A stretch of DNA of 5,178 nucleotides from Sedimenticola sp. (GCA_026197195.1 JAPHUG010000098.1:1-5178); one strand, 5' to 3'; shown: positions 1-5,178, numbered from the stretch's first letter. Translations and numbers: made by a program. Notes: generated by a model from the sequence alone, not told the origin.

Positions 1-94
1 CCGATGTCCGCAAAAACTCACGGCGGTTCTTCTCTATTTGTTTGGCGCTAAGCCGGCGTTTTGCTGGCCTTTTGGCTTGTTTCTGATCACTCAT
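1..94 (-). CDS. nosG: 5' end of a Tat-exported protein, probably the NosG ferredoxin (31 residues seen)
   Basis: The gene begins at ATG 94-92, sharing one base with the nosD stop, and has a good GGAGG site at 109-105, ten bases upstream and inside nosD. It is too short to be noticed by length alone. The visible peptide is very basic (several K and R, with K-R-P-A-K-R-R at 8-14) and ends in R-R-E-F-L-R-T-S at residues 24-31, a textbook twin-arginine export signal. NosG, like its relative NapG, is an iron-sulfur ferredoxin-type protein carrying such a signal, and nosG commonly follows nosD in clade II clusters, so that is the best guess. It would pass electrons with NosH from quinol towards the cytochromes. 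No iron-sulfur motif is within the window, so another Tat substrate, including a Rieske-type protein, is possible. Confidence 0.72.
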   Translation of the reverse strand, partial: MSDQKQAKRPAKRRLSAKQIEKNRREFLRTS

Positions 95-1326
95 TACTGC
101 ACTACCTCCGCAGACATCAGCGGTTTCTCATCTCGTAATAACATATCCGGGTCTGAGAAGGGGGCTAGGCGCTCCAGAAAATCGAGCACCTCCAGCACAG
201 GAGACCCTTTAAAATATTGTGCATAGGGCACATCCATCCAGATTCGATCGGCATAGCCATACAGCTCGTAGGGCCTGTCGCCGATGCCATCACCATCCTG
301 ATCAAAGCCCTCATAATCGTCCCAGTAATTACCTTTCCAGTGATTACGCTTGGCCGTCTTACCACCACCGACCGTCACCTGGGTAATGTTTCCTTTGAAA
401 CGGTTATTCTCCAGGATGTTACCTGTCCAGTCGTTGAGAAACTGAATGCCGATACCACTAAAGGCAATTAGATTTCCCGTGAGGCGATTCGTTGTTTCAG
501 GATCATAGGGTGAAACATCAAGATAGATGCCCGTCGCACAATAGAGAATCTTGTTGTCATGCACATCGACATCTGATGTCTCTTTGAAGCCAATCCCCAT
601 ACCGGTTGGACCGAGGGCATTGGCGATATAGTTTCCGCGAATTTCAACGCTGTCGCTATACATCAGAAAGATACCCACCTGATTCCCTTCGTAGTGATTA
701 TCAATCACTTCATTGTGCTGGGCATACATAAAGTGCAGTGAGTAGCGGCCACCCCTCGCATCATTTCGTGCAATCAGATTATCTTTCGAGTACCAGACCA
801 CTGTGTCCCGTGAATCTCGAATGACATTATCGGTAATCTTGTTATTGAAGCTGTACCAGAGGCGGATGGCATCACCACGCACGCCAATATCAACCGGCTT
901 TGAGGAGATATGATTTCTGCGAATAATGTTGTTTTCGGCCTGACCCAGGTCGATACCGAACAGGGTATTGTCGATCACATTATCTTTAATGACATTGAAG
1001 TTACCGCGTACCTGTACACCAGAATCAATATCATTATGGGATTCTCCGGAATTGGTCAGTCGTAACCCTTTCAGGGTCACACCATCCGAATCGAGATAGA
1101 TAACAGAGCCTTTACCGCCGCCATCAATCACCACTTTTCCCTGACCATCAATCGAAATAGATCGTTCTATGGTTACCGGGCCCGCATAGGTACCCGGCGG
1201 GGGCACAAGGGTGCCATTCGTTTCTGTCGCATCGACCAACGCTTGAAAAGAGGGGTAGCCCTTTCCCAACACCAGCGATGGAATCAACAGCAGAATGAAG
1301 ACAGCAGAATGGCGCAGCGTAGACAT
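94..1326 (-). CDS. nosD: NosD, periplasmic protein for CuZ maturation of nitrous oxide reductase (410 aa)
   Basis: Periplasmic right-handed beta-helix protein required to build the CuZ copper-sulfur centre of NosZ; it works with the ABC proteins NosF and NosY, not in this window. M1-G21 is a Sec signal peptide (hydrophobic 8-20). Residues of about 50-320 are CASH-type beta-helix repeats, seen as recurring G-N-x-I, D-N-x-I and N-N-x-I turns (for example N115-V-I, N163-K-I, D166-N-V-I, N257-K-I). The signature N328-H-W-K-G-N-Y-W-D-D-Y337 followed by E338-G-F-D and a D/G-rich turn to P352-Y is diagnostic of NosD. H197, M200 and M222 are possible copper contacts, unproven. The length matches the family. 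Only a weak GGA lies before ATG 1326, and translation may lean on nosB message. The TAA stop overlaps the next start by one base (TAATG), so the two are translationally coupled. Confidence 0.96.
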   Translation of the reverse strand: MSTLRHSAVFILLLIPSLVLGKGYPSFQALVDATETNGTLVPPPGTYAGPVTIERSISIDGQGKVVIDGGGKGSVIYLDSDGVTLKGLRLTNSGESHNDIDSGVQVRGNFNVIKDNVIDNTLFGIDLGQAENNIIRRNHISSKPVDIGVRGDAIRLWYSFNNKITDNVIRDSRDTVVWYSKDNLIARNDARGGRYSLHFMYAQHNEVIDNHYEGNQVGIFLMYSDSVEIRGNYIANALGPTGMGIGFKETSDVDVHDNKILYCATGIYLDVSPYDPETTNRLTGNLIAFSGIGIQFLNDWTGNILENNRFKGNITQVTVGGGKTAKRNHWKGNYWDDYEGFDQDGDGIGDRPYELYGYADRIWMDVPYAQYFKGSPVLEVLDFLERLAPFSDPDMLLRDEKPLMSAEVVQ

Positions 1327-1345
1327 AGATTTCCGTTAATGTTGC

Positions 1346-1365
1346 TGAGAGCATCCGCACTCTCA
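1346..1365 (-). repeat. Small hairpin in the nosD leader
   Basis: TGAGAG at 1346-1351 pairs with CTCTCA at 1360-1365 around an 8-base loop, 19 bases ahead of the nosD ATG. It is short and could be chance. The rest of the 1327-1455 gap, apart from this and the larger stem, shows no promoter that I can support. Confidence 0.3.
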
Positions 1366-1398
1366 TTCAACTCTGTATTCCGCGCGTTCCTGTCGCCT

Positions 1399-1453
1399 GA
1401 TCTATGGTGCTCATGAGATCCGTCAAGGCGAGGGCTCATGAGCACCGCAGATT
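1399..1453 (-). repeat. Stem-loop between nosB and nosD
   Basis: Bases 1406-1417 and 1435-1446 are perfect 12-base inverted repeats (GGTGCTCATGAG and its complement) around a 17-base loop. After a 2-by-2 internal bubble, 1400-1403 pairs with 1449-1452, lengthening the structure. It begins only a few bases after the nosB stop (TAA, 1458-1456). No U tract follows on either strand. Each arm contains the palindrome CTCATGAG. A role in transcript stability or partial termination is more likely than a full stop, because nosD has no visible promoter of its own. Confidence 0.65.
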
Positions 1454-1455
1454 AG

Positions 1456-2658
1456 TTATTGCGCATCCTTGAACTGCTTTTTGCGGATCAGTGCTGCCAC
1501 CGCCAGGATGGGAGACAACACCAGCATGATAAAGAAACCGATATAAGGGTATGAGTGGGTGGCAAACTGCGCCACTTTACCATCACCAAATACGGTAGGC
1601 ATGAAGGGCTTCACGGCGAAGGCACCCATCGCATTCAGGGTATGCCCATACCACCAGAGCCAGGCAGCATAGTCGATGATAAAGAACACCGGCAAGGCCA
1701 TGGGCACCAGCACCAGCAACCAGTACAGAATGCCCCCGTTTTTACGCGCGCCAAAGACCAGCAGCAGCATGGCACCGGCAAGGCCTGCGAACACCACATG
1801 CAGGGCAATCTTCAGATTGGCCACCATCGGCACAATCTCTTCCTGGTTGTTAAAGTAACGGCCCAGGCTTTTACCATAGTGCCAGGTCATGACCTGAAAG
1901 CTGCTTCCATTCCAAGGCTCACTGACACGCCCATGTTCACGGTCTTTTTCGTAGGTAAGACGCAACTGCTCAATCATGTGGGCCTTTGCTGAGATCGGCT
2001 CAGACTTCTCGGCGCCCTCTTTATCCGAAGGCAGGTCAACAACAACCCCTGAATCTTCCAGCGACTTTTTGAGCACACCCACGATGCCGCCGATCACTAT
2101 TTCCGGCTCACTCTCCTGCTCTGCGCCTGCCTCCTGGTCCATAGAGGTGACCATCGCTTCAACATAGCCTGCACTTTGCAGGTTAAAGCCATCCTTTCCA
2201 TAAACCGCCAGGTACATCCACACAAGTAGCGCCGCAAATCCGACACTCATAATGGTCATGCGAGCCTTTGGTCGAACACAGATAAAACCGACCAGCATGA
2301 TCCCCATAAAGACCATCAAAAACTGACCAAAACCACGCTCTACAGGACCACCGGCAGCAATCGGGTACATGCCGACATAGTGGTTGATGGTATCCATCTC
2401 ATGAACACAATCAAGCGCGACCTCTTCGCTGATCTCTGCCTTGTTGATCTTTTCACAACCATTGAACACACCGTTCATATGAAAGTGAATACGTACACCA
2501 TCTGGGAATGCCTCTTCCGGATAATTCGGCGCAGTCAGCGAAACCCACCAGACCGGTGAGTAAAAGATAACCGCCATCAGACCCAGGGCAATAACCCCGA
2601 GTGCGGCTACAATAAGTGTCTGCTTTTTGTTGGTTACTGCATTCATGATAAGAGACAT
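1456..2658 (-). CDS. nosB: NosB-like polytopic membrane protein of clade II nos clusters (400 aa)
   Basis: Integral inner-membrane protein whose biochemical role is not established; in clade II clusters it accompanies nosZ and is thought to take part in electron supply or maturation. Six hydrophobic segments are visible at about 14-34, 111-128, 135-152, 283-303, 309-329 and 372-392. Positive loops (R129-R133, R305-K306, R392-K397) place both ends in the cytoplasm and put three parts in the periplasm: 35-110, 153-282 and 330-371. The first periplasmic part contains W-W-V-S-L-T-A-P-N-Y-P and I-N-H-Y-V-G-M, which I recognise from NosB-type proteins, plus C68, C84 and many His and Met. The third contains K-P-F-M-P and a T-H-S-Y-P-Y-I-G-F stretch before the last helix. 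The 130-residue acidic middle part has no recognised domain. No Shine-Dalgarno site precedes M1 or the alternative M5 (2646), so the exact start is uncertain. The name rests on memory of the family and gene order. Confidence 0.8.
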   Translation of the reverse strand: MSLIMNAVTNKKQTLIVAALGVIALGLMAVIFYSPVWWVSLTAPNYPEEAFPDGVRIHFHMNGVFNGCEKINKAEISEEVALDCVHEMDTINHYVGMYPIAAGGPVERGFGQFLMVFMGIMLVGFICVRPKARMTIMSVGFAALLVWMYLAVYGKDGFNLQSAGYVEAMVTSMDQEAGAEQESEPEIVIGGIVGVLKKSLEDSGVVVDLPSDKEGAEKSEPISAKAHMIEQLRLTYEKDREHGRVSEPWNGSSFQVMTWHYGKSLGRYFNNQEEIVPMVANLKIALHVVFAGLAGAMLLLVFGARKNGGILYWLLVLVPMALPVFFIIDYAAWLWWYGHTLNAMGAFAVKPFMPTVFGDGKVAQFATHSYPYIGFFIMLVLSPILAVAALIRKKQFKDAQ

Positions 2659-2688
2659 TTCAGATGTTGAAGAAGAGGGGTGTCATCA

Positions 2689-2729
2689 CCCAGCCCCATG
2701 ACAAGCCAGAGCGGTTGTCATGGGGTGGG
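2689..2729 (-). repeat. Strong stem-loop between the dihaem cytochrome gene and nosB
   Basis: Bases 2694-2704 and 2715-2725 are perfect 11-base inverted repeats (CCCCATGACAA and its complement) around a 10-base loop. Beyond a single bulged base at 2693, 2689-2692 pairs with 2726-2729, making 15 pairs in all. The minus-strand tail after the stem is C- and U-mixed with no U run, so full termination is unlikely. TGTCAT at 2681-2686 is also complementary to 2698-2703, so a second, mutually exclusive 6-pair stem can form nearer nosB. The main stem could be an RNA processing or stability element separating cytochrome and nosB expression. Confidence 0.65.
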
Positions 2730-2745
2730 GATAACGCGTTCAGGA

Positions 2746-3480
2746 TCAATCGAAGTCTGGATTCTTCCAGTCAGCAGAAGGCGCCAGATCTTTTGGATTT
2801 ACCGGAACGCGAGAGATGTAGTTAATTACCATCTTCATGTCCTTGTCGGTAAAGTTCTTGATCTGCTCAACCATGTCTGGGTTCGCGTTACGGCGCTTGC
2901 CATCACGAATCCACTCGAATTGACGCAGCATGTAGTTGTAGTGCTGTCCCTCGATACGGGGATAGAACTTCTCTACATCGCCCTCACCATGTTCACCATG
3001 ACAGCGCACACAGTTGTCGGCATAGAGCTTCTTGCCCTGCTCAAACTCAGGCGTACCTTCGGCCCACTCACCTTTGCCGTTTTCAGGGTTCATCGGCAAC
3101 TTCTCGATGTAAGCGGTCACATCGGCCAGCGCCTGTGCATCACCAATTGATTCAGGCAGTGCAAAAGGGTACATGGTGGGATTATCACGGTTCAAGGCGC
3201 GAATATCAGCCAGCTGTTTGATCAAAACAGGGCGATGCTGACCCGCCAACTGAGGGAAGGTACCATCAGTAAAGCCCCAGCCTTCAGGCATGTGGCAGGC
3301 GGAGCAGACTTCATAGACGTCCATACCATTTTCCAGATCGGGTTCCAGGTGCATCGCTTCATCGGTCTCACCACTGTGTGCGCCTTTGTTCCAACTGGAT
3401 GTATCAGCCGCGCTGACACCAAAACTCAGGCCGATTGCTACCGCAGCAGTCAGGCCAATAATTACGGGTTTAACACTCAT
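2746..3480 (-). CDS. Dihaem cytochrome c (244 aa, cytochrome c4-like), probable electron carrier of the nos system
   Basis: Exported protein with two class I cytochrome c domains. The start at 3480 (M-S-V-K-P) is chosen over an ATG 16 codons upstream because AGGAG lies 7 bases before it and a Sec signal peptide follows (hydrophobic residues 6-22, probable cleavage after V-S-A at 24). Haem site 1 is C59-S-A-C-H63 with M103 (N-P-T-M) as likely sixth ligand; haem site 2 is C157-V-R-C-H161 with M203 (N-P-D-M). Each domain repeats the P-x-L/I-x-G-Q-H segment (P76-H82 and P174-H180), so the two halves look like an internal duplication. The family normally shuttles electrons in the periplasm, here plausibly from a membrane quinol oxidase or NosB/NosG-type module to the small cytochrome or NosZ. 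It is the first gene behind the FNR-type promoter. The TGA stop is at 2748-2746, 87 bases before nosB. Confidence 0.93.
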   Translation of the reverse strand: MSVKPVIIGLTAAVAIGLSFGVSAADTSSWNKGAHSGETDEAMHLEPDLENGMDVYEVCSACHMPEGWGFTDGTFPQLAGQHRPVLIKQLADIRALNRDNPTMYPFALPESIGDAQALADVTAYIEKLPMNPENGKGEWAEGTPEFEQGKKLYADNCVRCHGEHGEGDVEKFYPRIEGQHYNYMLRQFEWIRDGKRRNANPDMVEQIKNFTDKDMKMVINYISRVPVNPKDLAPSADWKNPDFD

Positions 3481-3493
3481 CTTTTCTCTCCTG

Positions 3494-3518
3494 ATTGCCC
3501 CATAAACCATGGGACAAC
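3494..3518 (-). promoter_or_regulatory. Leader stem-loop just upstream of the dihaem cytochrome ribosome binding site
   Basis: In minus-strand RNA, 3517-3509 pairs with 3503-3495 (nine pairs, one of them G-U), with a further possible G-U pair at 3518/3494 and the 5-base loop GGUUU. The stem ends two to three bases before the AGGAG site (3492-3488). It could keep the ribosome site open or influence loading. An in-frame upstream ATG lies within this structure, which further argues for the start at 3480. Confidence 0.4.
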
Positions 3519-3603
3519 ACCAGTACATTTATGTTGCATGCCCTTAAGATGGGCTCGACCGCAGGACTAATACCTTACAACCTGCAACAGATTCAGGCCG
3601 GCG

Positions 3604-3645
3604 ATAATGGCATAATGAACATTCGTTTTCATTGATGCACATCAA
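3604..3645 (-). promoter_or_regulatory. FNR/ANR/DNR-type box with -10 element: probable internal promoter for the dihaem cytochrome-nosB-nosD part
   Basis: The box at 3632-3645 is a perfect TTGAT-GCAC-ATCAA, matching the consensus of FNR-family regulators (oxygen-sensing FNR/ANR or NO-sensing DNR/NNR) at all ten fixed bases. On the minus strand, 22 bases separate it from CATTAT (complement of 3609-3604), a 4 of 6 match to the -10 consensus. That spacing places the box centre at -41.5 of a start near 3597, the classic class II activator arrangement. A second CATTAT lies 8 bases nearer the box (3617-3612). The predicted leader is about 117 bases, up to the ATG at 3480. The box is palindromic, but no gene lies to its right on the plus strand, so the minus direction is the sensible reading. 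The sequence does not show which regulator binds. Confidence 0.8.
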
Positions 3646-3739
3646 TCTCATCCAACCCATTTTGCGCCTGCCATCCCGCTATTCGGGCTCGATCTGAGTA
3701 CGGAGAAAGTCTCCCATATCAGCCGGTTACAAGCATTGA

Positions 3740-3774
3740 GAACTGTCAATCAGATAAAACTACTTGATCAGTTC
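3740..3774 (-). repeat. Imperfect stem-loop over the stop codon of the small cytochrome gene
   Basis: Bases 3740-3749 pair with 3764-3767 and 3769-3774 to make 10 pairs with base 3768 bulged and a 14-base loop (3750-3763). The TGA stop of the small cytochrome (3770-3768) lies inside the stem. No run of U follows it on the minus strand, so it is not a classical terminator. A shorter alternative, 3763-3767 with 3773-3777 (5 pairs), is followed by TAGTTTTAT. Either could help end or protect the nosZ-cytochrome message, but the pairing is AT-rich and may be chance. Confidence 0.35.
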
Positions 3775-4091
3775 AAGGTTGCCAGCCAATCCGCCAGCGC
3801 ACGCATCTCCTCTTCATTCACCAGACCCATGACACCCTTCATGGCCGCTGTCTGGCCATTGGAGCGTGCACCCGACTTAATATCGACCATCTGGTTGTAC
3901 ATGTAATCTGCATTCTGACCCGCCAGAGAGGGATAGAAAGGCATCAAGGGGGTTTTGGCATCTTTACCATGACAGGACCAGCAGGTTTTAGCCTTGTAAA
4001 GAGCCGCACCATCCGCCGCTGATGCAGTGACACCAGTCATCAGGGAAGCCGCTGCAGTAACTGCCACAGCCAAAGTTACTATTTTGCGCAT
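3768..4091 (-). CDS. Small monohaem cytochrome c (107 aa, c553-like), probable electron donor to NosZ
   Basis: Secreted class I-like cytochrome c. The start at 4091 (M-R-K-I-V) is preferred over an in-frame ATG 20 codons upstream because GAGGT lies 7 bases before it and a clean Sec signal peptide follows: K3 with a hydrophobic stretch 5-22 and probable cleavage after A-S-A at residue 25. The mature protein is about 82 residues with one haem site C37-W-S-C-H41. M84 or M88 in the carboxy-terminal half could be the sixth iron ligand. The Y53-P-S-L-A-G-Q59 segment and the terminal helix E93-L106 are typical of cytochrome c4/c553 domains. It resembles the two domains of the neighbouring dihaem protein. 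Its place directly after nosZ suggests that it passes electrons to CuA in the periplasm; this is inferred from context. The gene symbol is left blank because nosC naming is not settled for this layout. Confidence 0.9.
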   Translation of the reverse strand: MRKIVTLAVAVTAAASLMTGVTASAADGAALYKAKTCWSCHGKDAKTPLMPFYPSLAGQNADYMYNQMVDIKSGARSNGQTAAMKGVMGLVNEEEMRALADWLATLN

Positions 4092-4130
4092 AACATATAC
4101 CTCACTACTATAAGGGTTTGAGAGAATACA

Positions 4131-4166
4131 AAAGGGAAGAGGCTCATACAAGAGCCCCTCCCCTTT
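4131..4166 (-). terminator. Stem-loop after nosZ, probable partial terminator or 3' end stabiliser
   Basis: Read on the minus strand, 4166-4152 pairs with 4145-4131 in a 15-base-pair stem around a 6-base loop (4151-4146). Thirteen pairs are Watson-Crick and two are G-U, which form only in minus-strand RNA; the plus-strand transcript would have two A-C mismatches. The stem closes with three A-U pairs and runs into a broken U-rich stretch (UUUUGUAUU). It starts 33 bases past the nosZ stop and ends about 40 bases before the next start codon. The interrupted U tract suggests leaky termination, which would set a high nosZ to downstream transcript ratio. Confidence 0.72.
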
Positions 4167-4199
4167 CTAGGTCAAACAACTTTCGGTATAAACCTTTCT

Positions 4200-5178
4200 T
4201 TACTTAGCTTGGACCTTAACGGCACCATTCTGTTCCAGATAGGTCTTGGCACGCAGGCCCATATCCGCAGTCTTAACCTGATACTGCCACCACTGACCGG
4301 CCCAGAGTGTTGCATTCTGGTAGTCACCTTTAGCAGCAAAGTCTTCCGCTTTCTTCTTGGCTTCGCCAGCAAAACCAAGCTGTTCGGTCGCATCTTCAAC
4401 CAAGGCAACAACAGGCGCGAAGTCCTTGAAGTTATGACTGGTGATGAAGCCTACAACAGAGTCAATAACCGCCTGGGTTTCGACATTGGTTTTAACCTGC
4501 TTCTCGTAGTCAGCCTTGGTGTACTGCTGGCCTTCTACCATAGCCTCACCTTCAGACTTGTAGCCTTTAGGTTTAACCAACAGGTAGCCCTGCATTTCCA
4601 GATGGAGTGCAGAACAGAACTCGGTGCAGTAGTAAGGATAGACACCGGCCTTATCGGCTGTGAAGGTGTAAGAAGCGGTCTTACCCGGCTCGATGGAGAG
4701 GTTCACGCTCTGGCCATAGATGGCGAAACCGTGTACTTCGTCCTCAGCACGCTCAAGGTTAGTGAAGTGCAGTGAAACCTTCTCACCCTCTTCAACTTCA
4801 ATGATCTCAGGCGTGATGTGTGAACGAATGACCGTACCATAGATGTGGGTCACACCATTCTCTTTAACCACCTTTTCACGACCCGCACGAGTCTTGAAGG
4901 GTGAACGGGTATCAGTACGACTATTCCAACCAGATTTATAGCGAACAACCGGTTTCAGTTTGTCAGCTTTGATTGCAACCGCATAGTGGGGCTCGCCCAG
5001 TGGCAGTGGCATATCATAGAGCAGCTGCATCTTGTCACCGCTGATATCGATCAGCTGATGGTTCTGCGGATGCAGGGGACCAACAGGATTGAATCGATCG
5101 ATGGCCAGCTTGTTCAGAGAGACCAGATATTTACCATCTGGAGAGACTGAATCACCTTCCATCGCCATCAAGTGACCA
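4200..5178 (-). CDS. nosZ: Nitrous oxide reductase NosZ, clade II type, C-terminal 325 residues (5' end outside window)
   Basis: Periplasmic copper enzyme that reduces N2O to N2, the last step of denitrification. The gene runs off the right edge, so only the end of the beta-propeller, the CuA cupredoxin domain and a tail are seen. Residues are counted from the edge. G1-H2 and E62-P63-H64 align with the regions holding the last two of the seven CuZ histidines; the stretch around V32-G33-P34-L35 and Q41-L42-I43-D44-I45 is typical NosZ. The CuA ligands are H149 (E-V-H-G) and C184, C188, H192 and M195 in C-T-E-F-C-S-A-L-H-L-E-M. Clade I enzymes have Trp where this has Glu186, as in clade II and in cytochrome oxidase subunit II. 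After about residue 203 there is a further 120-residue, probably helical tail without CXXCH, whereas clade I enzymes end soon after CuA. The stop is TAA at 4202-4200, followed by a terminator-like hairpin. Confidence 0.96.
   Translation of the reverse strand, partial: GHLMAMEGDSVSPDGKYLVSLNKLAIDRFNPVGPLHPQNHQLIDISGDKMQLLYDMPLPLGEPHYAVAIKADKLKPVVRYKSGWNSRTDTRSPFKTRAGREKVVKENGVTHIYGTVIRSHITPEIIEVEEGEKVSLHFTNLERAEDEVHGFAIYGQSVNLSIEPGKTASYTFTADKAGVYPYYCTEFCSALHLEMQGYLLVKPKGYKSEGEAMVEGQQYTKADYEKQVKTNVETQAVIDSVVGFITSHNFKDFAPVVALVEDATEQLGFAGEAKKKAEDFAAKGDYQNATLWAGQWWQYQVKTADMGLRAKTYLEQNGAVKVQAK

Noticed and set aside
1555..1992. Plus-strand open frame of 145 codons opposite nosB
   Set aside because: His- and Gln-rich product typical of reading a membrane protein gene on the wrong strand; no start signals.
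2680..3150. Plus-strand open frame of 156 codons opposite the dihaem cytochrome
   Set aside because: Antisense shadow of a strong coding region; composition and lack of domain features suggest it is not a gene.
3481..3528. Longer dihaem cytochrome starting 16 codons upstream
   Set aside because: The extra residues precede the signal peptide, lie across a leader hairpin and lack a ribosome site, whereas ATG 3480 has AGGAG at ideal distance.
3702..3714. Short GGAGA/TCTCC hairpin in the gap between the cytochrome genes
   Set aside because: Only five pairs with a 3-base loop and no U tract; likely chance.
3764..3777. TTGATCAGTTCAAG as a second FNR-type box
   Set aside because: The second half does not match ATCAA at the required spacing, and the site overlaps the end of the small cytochrome gene.
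4092..4130. Possible promoter directly before the small cytochrome gene
   Set aside because: TTGTAT- and TATAG-like strings exist on the minus strand, but spacing is poor and no activator box is present; read-through from nosZ explains expression.
4209..4775. Plus-strand open frame of 188 codons opposite nosZ
   Set aside because: It lies wholly antisense to a well-supported nosZ coding region, has no recognisable protein features and no ribosome site of note.
1..5178. CRISPR arrays, insertion sequences, tRNA or rRNA genes
   Set aside because: No regularly spaced repeats, transposase-like frames, long terminal inverted repeats or RNA gene signatures were seen.

Overview
The window carries part of a nitrous oxide reductase (nos) cluster of the clade II ('atypical', Sec-type) kind, read entirely on the minus strand. 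From right to left it holds the 3' end of nosZ (4200-5178), a small monohaem cytochrome c (3768-4091), a dihaem cytochrome c (2746-3480), a polytopic membrane protein assigned as NosB (1456-2658), the copper-site maturation protein NosD (94-1326), and the first 31 codons of a Tat-targeted protein that is probably the NosG ferredoxin (1-94). No credible plus-strand gene is visible.

The clade II assignment rests on three things: a NosB-like membrane protein between nosZ and nosD, a NosG-like start right after nosD, and a CuA motif of the form C-T-E-F-C instead of the C-x-W-F-C usual in clade I. The host is most likely a proteobacterium that respires N2O, perhaps a gammaproteobacterium; this is inferred from the protein style, the Shine-Dalgarno sites and the perfect FNR-type box, and cannot be fixed from the window.

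The genes fit one periplasmic respiratory pathway. NosZ reduces N2O to N2 at its CuZ centre, fed through CuA. The two Sec-exported cytochromes c are plausible electron carriers to CuA. NosD, normally with the ABC partners NosF and NosY, serves CuZ assembly. NosB and NosG are membrane or membrane-associated parts that in clade II clusters are thought to link the quinone pool to NosZ in place of NosR.

The unexplained structure lies mostly between the genes. A stem-loop stands in or beside every gap, and the one after nosZ is fully paired only as minus-strand RNA, thanks to two G-U pairs. The 287-base gap between the cytochromes holds a perfect TTGAT-N4-ATCAA box with a -10-like element at exactly class II spacing, which suggests a second, anaerobically controlled promoter for dihaem cytochrome-nosB-nosD-nosG. 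NosZ has a carboxy-terminal extension of about 120 residues with no haem motif, and nosB lacks a ribosome binding site but follows a tiny reading frame by one base. This is a known type of system with several regulatory and structural details worth checking; no wholly new system is evident.
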